From Larix kaempferi (lineage: Eukaryota; Streptophyta; Pinopsida; Pinales; Pinaceae), in contig BSBM01000602.1 in NCBI GenBank assembly GCA_027924585.1, positions 9,919,501 through 9,983,500 of the forward strand: 64,000 bases of DNA. The letters are read 5' to 3'. A program made the translations under genes and the position numbers. This document shows, in pieces, positions 21,908-32,400 of the stretch; position 1 is the stretch's first letter, and each line of letters begins with the position of its first letter. Below the pieces are notes generated by a model. The model had not been told where the DNA came from and made no database searches. It was given only the letters and a program-made list of their open reading frames with translations.

Positions 21908-23338
21908 TGTAACATCTCCATCCATCATTTCAACCAACAGAGGGGGACATGAATGAATTCTGGGCTTCTAAATTTCGCTTAATGGAAATATCACGAATTT
22001 ATAAACATTTAAAATGCATGTGCATATGCATAAATAAATACACTGCGGAAATACTCTATCGACACACACAACACATGCATTTACATGCATAATTATCACA
22101 CATAATAATAAAATCATTGCACATCAATACAAAGAGAATACTTATATTTAAACAAAGAAGATCCAAGTAACTGGTTGTGTAAGAGTGATTTTCCACCCAA
22201 CCATAGACACTATGTCTAGCATATTGTTTCTACTGAACGAACACCTCTAATTGGGCTACGAGGCCACCAAGGTGAAGGACACACCTACGAGCTTCTCTCT
22301 CTCATCCCACGACCCTTTCAGCTCCCTATGCTTAGTCAAATGCTCATACAGAGCTATACAAGGATCTCATTTGGCCTTCACAACCTTGGGTCCAACAATA
22401 TCGACCCCCACACAACACCCTTCTAGGCTCAGGCATCCCCATCACCGATCCACGGCTCTCTCAAGTGATTCATCTTGTCAAGTGCTTACTAGTGTGTGCA
22501 TAGAAGGAGTCTAACTTGCTATATGTTGTTGGAGAACCACTTGTAGCCTTAATTCGTGGCTTTTCAAGCATGCAAAAATAGCAGAACTTAATGGGTAAAG
22601 GTTCCTAACCTACCCAACCTCAATGCTCACCTACAGCGATTTCTTTTCCCTTCAAATCCATAACTCTGGTTCCAAATTCAAAATTTTGGGTTATACACAG
22701 TCTTGTAATTGGTAATGGTATGAACAATATGAAGTTAGAAAACTCTATGTAGTGTAGAAGTCCACATGATAATACTAGAAAAATGAGTGAATGACTCCAA
22801 AAAATAGGAGGGAATGGTGACAAGACAGTCGACGTAACTTCTTACCATAGAAGAAAAGGACCCTTCAAAATGTCATAAAAGGATATCCATCCCATGCTTC
22901 CATAACTACATGAGAGGACTTTCCCCACCAACCTCACACATGCATTCAATGATCGGATTTAATAGTCAAAATGAAGTAATTTATTCATTTAAAGCACATG
23001 GCGGCAATTAGAAGAATTCTAAGTTTGACACTTGGCAAAAAAGGATTTGATCTCCCATAGGCCCTCTTTCCTCTTCCCCTCCAATGGAATCATAGCCTCT
23101 CTAGTGCTCTTTACACAACCATCTTGGATCATTTTACTATTTTCCAACATAATATTTACATAGCATTTGACTTGGCATGATAATCCAACCATGTGGTCCA
23201 AATAAAAATATTTACATCATACATGGCTAGCCATTCACTAGTCAGGCCTTGGCCTTCAACTTCGCACTAGGAATCCATACTAGCATATTTACATCATTTT
23301 GATTAAATACATTCCAAGTCAAAACTAGGGGTATTACA
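21908..23338 (-). mobile_element. LTR of the TGTAACACC gypsy family, apparently solo
   Basis: Reading the minus strand from 23338, TGTAATACC...TTTTGACTTGGAATGTA matches the start of the LTR at 11240. The two keep matching through CTAGTGCGAAG, GATTCCA...GAGG, GGTTGGGTGGAAAA and CATTCATG to a GATGTTACA end. Length is about 1.43 kb. No gag or pol lies beside it and it sits within LINE-derived DNA. The 5 bp on each side (CTTCG; CATCT) do not match, so a simple solo-LTR event is not proven. Confidence 0.7.
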
Positions 23339-23344
23339 CATCTA

Positions 23345-26235
23345 TTCATTATTTTCCATGTCAGCCAAGAATCTATAATGGATAAGATCCCACCAACACT
23401 TACCACACAATTTAAAGATCCCACCAACACTTACCACACAATTTAAAAATTGTAATGTGACCATAGTTCTTTCCAAAAGCACTCCCCAAAGGATAATGGC
23501 CCTATATACTTCATTTTCATGATTTGGTGTCTTAACCCTTCACCTGCAAAAGGCCTCCAAAAGACTCGGAGATTTTAATGTTCTCCAACCCCCATCCCCC
23601 CAAATTATTGGGCATAGATAGTCTCTGCTAATTAACCCATGCAATTACATCTCTCTTTCTTGCCTTACCAAAAAATTGAATTTTTTTCCTCATCTTCTTA
23701 TGAATCCCAATTTGAATGGTTGCAATGGAATGTCAATAAATTGATGTTGCTTCCAGCATTGATTTAACTAGGGGGAGTCTCCTTCCAAGAGAAATCCATT
23801 TATTGCAACAAACCTATATTCATTTTTCAATTTTTGTCTATAAACAAATCCAATAAACAAGCTTACAAATAGAATCCAAGATAATTTATCCCCATTTGGA
23901 AGGTACCTCTATGGATTATAAAATGTTTTCGAGGAATCTACCATGACCTTTAGGGAACAAATCCAATAAACAAGCTTACAGATAGAATCCAAGATAATTT
24001 ATCCCCATTTGGAAGGTACCTCTATGGATTATAAAATGTTTTAGAGGAATCTACCATGACCTTTAGGGATCTTGTGCAATACCAAGGATGGCTTTTGCAA
24101 ATTGATTTTCTTTCATATATACTTGCTATAATTCTCTAGCATATCATGGATGTTTAATTCATTCTTCTGTAATCCCATTCCCAGACAATAATATATCACC
24201 TACAAAAAGTTTTGGGTTAGAATCCTACTATGTCTCTAGAGTGAATAAGAATTATGCTCAAACCTTCTGCAACTAGTAGGAGGAGAGAGTGGCAATAAGA
24301 GGCATATATGTCTAAGCCCAGGGGATGTCTTAAAAATGGCATCGTTAAACCATTGATAAGGATTGAGAATGATGTTGAGGATAGTTACCCCTCAATCCAA
24401 TTAAGCAAAGGTACTTGAGCCCAACACAGATTAAGATTAATATGATATATAACCATAAGACTTGACCGTAAGCTTTGGAGAATCCAACTTTATGATAAAA
24501 GATGGCAACTTTTTGTTTTGATCAAGTAGAGACTTTTCTGAGCCACACCAACCACATCATGAATCTGTCTACCATTAAAAGAAAATGATTGGGTGATATT
24601 TCTTTCGAAAAAATTGGGTTTAACCTTTTCAATATATTATTTTGGCTATGATTGTTTATATTGCATTACATAGAAAAATTGGCCTAAATTCCACAAAGGA
24701 ATATACATCATATTTTTAAATATCAGTGAAATAATAGTCCAGTTGAAAGCTATAAGTACTTTCCCTAAGCACCTTGAATCCTCTGCCAACCCAAACAAAT
24801 CATCCTCCAAATGATCATAAAATCCTAAACAGAAATAAAATCCTGTTAAAATGAATACACTACCTTCTTCTATTCCTCCTTCGATATTGGATTCATAAAA
24901 TGATATTTTCGATTGTCCTAATGAACCTTAGCAAGGAGGAAATTATAATTATTTTTTCTATATTTGTCCTCTTCAATTCCTTAAATAATGATTGAAAATG
25001 AGCTGTTCCTACTTATGAGATCCCTTGGAAGATTTTAACTTTTACTCCCTCAACATTCTGACCTCCCAAATAGTGTTTCATGATCTTCCTCGTATATGGA
25101 CAATTATGGAAATATCTAATATTCTCATATTCTTTAGAAACCCACGCGGCCCTATTTTTCAACCTCTATTGAGAACTTTCCAAAATTACGAGAGCCCTTC
25201 TGGAATCCTCCAACCTCTGAAGAGTTAGTTGATCATCTTCACTAAATAATCTGTTAGGGTTTGTCTCGTTTATATTTTCAATATGGGCTTCTACTGCCTT
25301 CAAATCCATATAGTGGTTGTTTTGTTTATGATTAACCCATTCTTTTGTTAGCCTCTTGATCTTTCTTTAGGGATTCAAATAATTGGAACATAGTTATCCT
25401 ATCATTTCCGCATTTGACATCTTGCCACTCACTAATCACTGTGTCCTTATACTCCTTGTCCTCCAACTATTTAGGATTGAAATTTAAAGGACCAGGGGGT
25501 TTTATCACTCTCTAATGGAAAAAAAAATAGGAGAATGGTGTGATATTCCCTCTAAGCCTACCCATGATATAATATTTTCTATTTTCTACTTACAAAAATT
25601 ACCCTCTTTAAAGTTGTGAATAAAGAAATAGAATCAAGGATCTTGTCTTCTTATACGCCAAACCTCACCTCTTTTCATTATGAAATTAATATCTCTACCA
25701 GCAACGGCATTTCCCTCTTGATATAATCATGCCCAATGGCAATGGCAATGGCAATTCTCCCAAAACTCTCTATGATTTGCATATGGGCCATACATATTAT
25801 AGATTGAAAAGCACTTAATCAAGCTTAGAGATTAATTCCACCTTAATTCCTATTTGGATCAATTTTAAGTTGACTACCCGACACTTTTCCCATCTTGTGA
25901 TCACGCCTCCTAATCTTCCTTCTAAATCAAAGACCACAAATTCCCAACTCTTTGGGACCCCCTTCAATGTATTGATAGTTGCACTACTTGCCAGCATCAT
26001 TTCCTACAAACAAATAACAATTCAGTACTATCTAATCTATGAACTACATTCCTTTTATGGGTTGCAACCAAATCACGAATGTCCATACATAATAGCATCA
26101 TTTTGTTAACCTTTATTGTAGGACTTTTACGTTTTAAGGTTCTAAAGAATGCTACTTTGCTTTCCAACCTTGATTTCTCTTTCAACCTTCTCCTTGAAGA
26201 AAGAGGGCCTGGTGCAGCCACTTGATCTCTATACA
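23345..26235 (-). pseudogene. degenerate L1-type LINE (endonuclease and RT regions)
   Basis: The minus-strand translation, broken by many stops, carries L1-clade landmarks in order. Near 26100-25800 are MDIRDLVATHKRNVV, FDLEGRLGGVITRW and YGPYANHREFW (APE endonuclease). At about 25200-25080 is LKNRAAWVSKEYENIRYFHN. At about 24700-24500 are LCNAIYKII and SPNQFSFNGRQIHDVV, at about 24340 FKTSPGLR, and at about 24200 FVGDILLSGNG in place of the YADD/VDD box. At about 23820-23640 is GRRLPLVKSMLEATSIYW. LINEs nick DNA and copy their RNA at the site. The copy is ancient and its 3' end may be interrupted by the LTR ending at 23338. Confidence 0.75.
23843..24068. repeat. 113 bp tandem duplication inside the LINE
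   Basis: AACAAATCCAATAAACAAGC begins at 23843 and 23956. The two copies are almost identical, so this duplication is much younger than the LINE around it. A smaller tandem copy of GATCCCACCAACACTTACC lies at about 23385-23445. Confidence 0.92.
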
Positions 26236-26239
26236 GCGT

Positions 26240-28329
26240 TTTCCCCTCATGAATTATGGTTTTCTAGCATAGGGTATTAAATGAGAATGGAGAGACCATA
26301 AATTGACAGGGAGATTGGGTTCAATGGTGTGCCCTGAAAGTGGAGGGTCCCAGACATCCCAAGCATCACCTTTTGTAGAGGGCTAACCAGTTTCACCCAG
26401 ACATGTATGCGATGCATATGAGAACACATTCTAGGGCTTGTTTATAACTATTATTGGTCACATCCACATTCATCCATCACGTAAAGATGCCTGGGACACT
26501 ACAACATACTATGCATCCACACAAAACGCTTCAACCCCTGTTCTATGATGCTGAAGTTCATGCACCATCTGAGTGCATACGTAATGTGTATGCAAAAAAG
26601 CTTATACTCATGGGAATTGAAGATATTACTGAAGCACAGCTACACATTGTGACTTCATTTTACAGATTTCCTGCATACCTATTGATCACTTATGAGTACT
26701 GCGCCACAAACCTGCCACAACTAATCCATCCATAACCCCTTCCTCCACATGACTTTCAACAGAAGAAAAGTGTTCTGTAAAGCAGACTTAAAATGAAAGC
26801 TGAACATATTAAATTTCAAGATACTTTGAATAATATGGCAGAAATAAATCCGACTTGTCTCATAACTTCACATATAACCCCTACTAGCAATATTGTTCAA
26901 GCACAACCTATAATAAAATCCTACCTCAACAGAAATCAAAAGCCTCTGAACACATTAGCAGATCTGGGTTGCATCTATTGAATAATAAAATAAACTGAAT
27001 TTCTTGTGAAATCTCAGGTCTAGACTATTCCTCAGGAATTGTACCAGGAGAACTGGCATGCTTAGAACACTTGAAAGCCATGAAACCCACAGGAAATACA
27101 ATGAGTAACTTCTTGGAGAAGCTTTTCCCCATTCAATACTTGGTGCCAAAGGAAAGATAAAAGAGGTCTCCGCTTACACCAATAACTTCACTGACATCAG
27201 AGGTGGAGACAAAATCAGAGATGAGATCAGCAATGACTGCACAAATTTTAACTGTTTCATCTACTGTATATAAAATTGCCAGTGTTATGCTTTCTATCTG
27301 CATCGAGTGTTAAAGTAGGAGCTTATTGATGCACTCGCCACATCCACTGGACATAGTACAGTAGCCCTGTCTCTGTCTCATTTTTATGGGCTGCCACAAC
27401 CTTGGCTAAGGCATGTTCATATTTATATTCCTGATAAATTTAAAAAAAACTGTGGTCCGGCAATTAATATAACAGGTCAGAATAATATGTATAAACCTAT
27501 ATAATACAACAAAAAGGATATTTTTCATCATACCTTTTCCAGCTAATGTATGAGTTTTGACTTTTTTGTACATAATAAAATTAATGGAAAAACTTATCAC
27601 AAGTCTCCTCCCAGTGGCTGGGGCTAAAAATTACCAAATGGTTTATACACATATTACCTAAAGACAGCATTCAAACAACAGATATATAATATAAAAAATA
27701 ATGGAATAGTTTAAAGCAGAGTAAATATTTAATAAAGTCCTGTAGGCGCAATTATCAAACAAAGGAAAGCCTAAAAACCAAAAACTATAGATCTAAAACT
27801 ATACGAAAGAAAACATAAGATTCAAATCATGTCAATCTACACCATACATAAACAGATTCAGAAAATGCCATCGAATATATCAGAAATACGATGAAAACTA
27901 AAATTAGTTGGCAGCATAGCACACAATATGAAAACGAGATAACAGATCTGGTCTCAGTTGTTGCTACTAAAAATCATCTTAACAGGGATCCTGTAACTTT
28001 CAGTTGATTAATATATACAGGATGACATTGAAACTCAAATTTCACTATCAAGTATAGTGACAAAATATGTCAGTGTCTTGCTCTAAGAGAGACTTCCATA
28101 TTGATACTGCCATATACCATGTTCTAGTAATTCCAAGCAAGAACTGCCTAATCCATAGCATGCTCCAAAAATTTAAAAAAAAAACCTTAAAACACTGTAG
28201 CTCAGGTCTCACAAATATGTATAGCAAAGTTAATAGACAGAATGTAAATGTTCTATCCTGAAGATTATATTGATTTCATATCATAAACAGGTACTGGTAC
28301 ATCCAAAAGCTAGAACTGGCAGAGATGCA
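26240..28329. other. non-coding DNA downstream of RPL32, no gene recognised
   Basis: Short open frames (26454-26735 plus; 26955-27149 minus) have no motif I can name. A minus-strand stretch near 27130-27050 could be an exon of an unknown gene, but no splice context supports it. Confidence 0.4.
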
Positions 28330-28347
28330 TTCATGCTTAAAACTCTT

Positions 28348-28551
28348 TTTTTTGTAACTAGGGGACTCGGCAACTGGGATGGGGCTGGTACTCGCGTGAC
28401 CAGGGGTCCAATCCCGTCCGCTACCACTATACCCCTAAGTGCAACCACCAAGCGTGCCACAATGGAGCACGGGTTATCCAGGATTTGAACCAACAACCTC
28501 TCTGTTTCAAGGCTTATACGGTTTTGCCAGTTGGTCAACACCCGACAGGCC
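28348..28551 (-). mobile_element. tRNA-derived SINE with perfect 18 bp TSD
   Basis: TTCATGCTTAAAACTCTT is present at both 28330-28347 and 28552-28569. Between them the minus strand starts GGCCTGTCGGGTGTTGACC. It has an A-box-like TTGACCAACTGGC and a perfect B box GGTTCAAATCC, and ends in TTACAAAAAAAA before the second repeat. Size is 204 bp. It interrupts one copy of a 313 bp duplication (28562-29157), the other copy of which shows the empty site. The exact TSD points to a fairly recent insertion. Confidence 0.85.
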
Positions 28552-28561
28552 TTCATGCTTA

Positions 28562-29157
28562 AAACTCTTAAAAATATCAAGATGCCTCAAATAATCTAAC
28601 TTTCCAAGACTATAAATTTTGTTCCTTCAAAAAATTTCTTATGCGTGCAAAATATTTTGAAAAAAATCCAGTCTATCCATGGAAAATAAATGAAACAAAA
28701 TTGGAGCTAGAGGCCAATGTCTGCAATTCAACTTAAGAGTTCCTCATTATTAAAAATATTTCTTGTAAGACCTGCATTGTTGCTTGTCCACGCAAAGCAT
28801 ATATGTTTATCTGAAGATAACAGAATCACACACTCAAATTCTTTCTTGAAAAATTCTTATGCATAGCATGCTGAAAACTTATAAAAATTTCAAGATGTCT
28901 CAAATAATTCATAAAAGTTAATGTCGTTCTTTCTAATTTTCCATGACTTTAAATCTTGTTCCTTGAAAAATTCTTATGCATGCAAAACTATTTTGAAAAA
29001 AAGTCAGTCTATGCATTGAAAATAATGAAACAAAATAGGAGCTAGAGGGCATTGTCTGCAATTCAGGCATAAGAGTTCCTCACTATTTCTGCAATATTTC
29101 TTGTAAGACATGCATTGTTGCTTGTCCACGCAAAGCATATATGTTTATCTGAAGATA
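28562..29157. repeat. tandem duplication, period about 313 bp
   Basis: CAAGATG(C/T)CTCAAATAAT starts at 28578 and 28891. Both copies share GGAGCTAGAGG, GTCTGCAATTCA, TTGTCCACGCAAAGCATAT and end TTTATCTGAAGATA at 28819 and 29157. Confidence 0.88.
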
Positions 29158-29432
29158 GTAGATATAGAGCCCACAAAAAACATTAAAAATTGCCGCAAAA
29201 TGTTTCTCATAAATGATACTTCTCATAAACTAATGAGAAGGAGTACAATAGAAATAAAATAGATCTTGGACCAAAGAAAATGAATACATTAATGTTGACA
29301 AGTATTAATCAAAAAAAAAACACAATAATTACCAAGCAATTCAAAAGCACCAGGGAATAAGCTTGATATGATGTACAAATTTAATAAAACATCATTCATA
29401 TCAAAGCATCAGCCTGCCAAAACTGTCACAAG

Positions 29433-32400
29433 TTACTCGTCTTCCTGGCTACGCAACTTAGCTAACTTGTTAGTCACCACAATATCAAGCTGTGCAGCAC
29501 GTTCCACAATTGATTTCCTCTTTAATGTTGAAACGCTGTGTGCAATTTCAGCACAGTATGTCCTATCAAAGACATGTATATCAGTTAACCTATGATTGTT
29601 TAAGGGATAGCAATTCGACTTGAAAAAGGGAGACTTTACAGAGAAAAGAACACAGTAACTGTTCACTAGTTTACCTGTTGTGCATCATAAGAAGGTCGAG
29701 GTCATGCACATTGTAGACAACAAACTTCTTGAAGCCATTGGGCAGGTAGTGTCTGGTCTTCTTGTTAGACCCATAGCCAATATTTGGCATCAGTGCACAT
29801 CCCTTGAATTTTCTCCTAACACGTGAATCAATACCCTTAGGCCTCCGCCAATTCTCCTGTTAAAAGACCAAAAAAGCACAATATCAATAGGCACTCAACA
29901 AATCACACCAATTACACATTCTCTCGAGACATTTTATGATCTAACAAAGGTTCCCACCAATACAGCAATATAATATTATACAACATGAGGTTCAAATGCT
30001 TCCCAAAAGATTCACACGATTCTAAAAAATTATCAACATAATACTTAAAACATTTACTCAATAGAACATTACAAATTAAAAGATCTCAATTGGTGAAAGT
30101 CCACATAGGCCTCAGGATCAAATCTTATTGAGCCAGCCAGTATCTCAGCTTGCAGTTACTACCATCCTCCATAACAAAACTGGGGAAGAGGAGCAAATCT
30201 GCATAGGGATAGCAAGGTACCAGCATATCCTCACTTGGAAGTTGGAACACCTAATATGCAAGTGAGGGACTATATTTCTCCAGAAAAACAAAACGAAAAG
30301 ATCCCCCGGAAAATACCAAATAATGAAGACAATAAATAAGGTAAACCTGAGAAGATATAGCTGGCTACAATACACAGCCAGAATACCTTAAAATACACTA
30401 CTTGAGCCCCGGCTATTCGTAAATTAATATAACACAATATACAAAAGGCTTTCACCTAATAAGAATTCAGCAAAGACAATTCCCATCTCCAGAAAAGTTG
30501 TCCTGTTCAATTCCTCTGATTTCAAAATGAGCTCAAGACAAAAAGAATAAAATTATACAACCAAACAAAAACAAATATATCCATGTGAAGTTCAACCAGT
30601 GTTTTCATGCTCAGTCAACTCCGACTCAGACTCTGCGAGTTTAACCTTCTCTGCTTCAACTCAGCCCTTGAACCAGCTAGGGTGGCTGGGTTAGTACCGA
30701 ACATTGACTCGGACCCTCCATACCAACCAGCCAACTCAACCGAGTCCACAATGACTTGGCCAAGTCACACAAAAGGCTTTCACCTAATAAGAATTCAGCA
30801 AAGACAATTCCCATCTCCAGAAAAGTTGTCCTGTACAATTCCTCTAATTTCAAAATGAGCTCAAGACAAAAAGAATACAATTATACAACCAAACAAATAC
30901 ACATATATCCATATGAAGTTCAACCAGTGTTTTCATGCTCAGTCAACTCTGACTCAGACTCTGCGAGTTTAACCTTCTCTGCTTCAACTCAGCCCTTAAA
31001 CCAGCTGGGGTGGCTGGGTTAGTACCGAACATTGACTCGGACCCTCCATACCAACCAGCCAACTCAACCGAGTCCACAATGACTTGGCCAAGTCACCACG
31101 GCACTGAGCAGCATGTACAGATGACTGTAAGATTCAACTTTACAAAAAAAAACTAAAACCCAAACCTAAGACTCTAAACCCTAGTAAATTTGAAGGTTCT
31201 AGAACACCTCAAGGGCTCCGCTCCCAAACCCCTAAGCAGGGGAGGCTTGGCCGGCCCCTTGTCGCATGCAGATAACCATGCAACACTCTGGAGGAGAACA
31301 TCATAGATCTGGATATTGACTTCACCTCGTAACATTTGTGTGGAGTCTAGAGGCCATTTAAAGCCTTGATCATTGTGTATTTTAATATTTTGTTTCGGAC
31401 ATGTATTGACTTGGTGCCATTTTGATATATTTACACTTACATGGATTATACATGAGCAGATTTTGCATATTATGTTAGTAATGGTTTGGAATCTCTAAAA
31501 AAAGTTTTTCCATTAAAATACTCTGTAGGAGAACCTCAGAGATCTGGATATTGACTCCACCTCCTAACAATTTGTTGGAGTCTGGAGGCCATTTAGAGCC
31601 TCGAGTATAGTCTATTTTGCTTCGGACATGTATTGCACTCGGTGGCATTTTCATATATTTACCATTACATGGTTTATACATAAGCAGATTTTGCATATTT
31701 TGTCTCTAATGGTCTGGAATCTTTAAATAATTTTTTTCCATTAAAATTTTAATATTTTTCATTTTTTTGTATTTTTTAGTAAACTGAGTCATAAATTCAA
31801 ACCAGAAGTCTTGGCTGAGTCCGAGTCCACATCCAAGTTGACCCTCAGCCAAGTCAGAGTCCACGTCTGAGTTTTAAAACATTGAGATCAACAGCATATT
31901 CCTCATGCCCACAAATTATTTGTAATTCATTAGATTAACATTTAGTCTCAATGATCTCATTTAACAGAATTGCGTTATGATACTCATATTGAGTCCAACA
32001 GCATATATCTGAGGCCCATAAATATGTGATCGATTAGAAGAAAATTTCAGTCATGATAATATCATTAAAGAAATTGCTTTATTAAAAAGCTAGCCAGCTC
32101 TCTGGGGCGGTAACAACAGTCCAAACAAGGGTCAGTCCAGCGTTGTCAACAATGCACAGACCAAACAGTCGGGGAAAGATGACAAAGATGGCAACTAGGC
32201 CAACACCCCTCTAGCCATATCAAGAGTGATCCATAATTACAATGTGGCCACATGGGCATTGAGGCCACAAGGGAAAAACGAGTCATCAGAAAAAACAGTT
32301 ACAAAGAAAACAGTTGGGAAATTTCCACATTAGGGAGCTTAGACTCGATTCTTTGCCAGCAGTCCCTGGAAGAGAGAAGCACATAGATGAGGAAGGAAGA

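Noticed and set aside
26955-27149. Possible exon of an unknown host gene
   Set aside because: Hydrophobic frame without splice sites or homologous motif; chance cannot be excluded.
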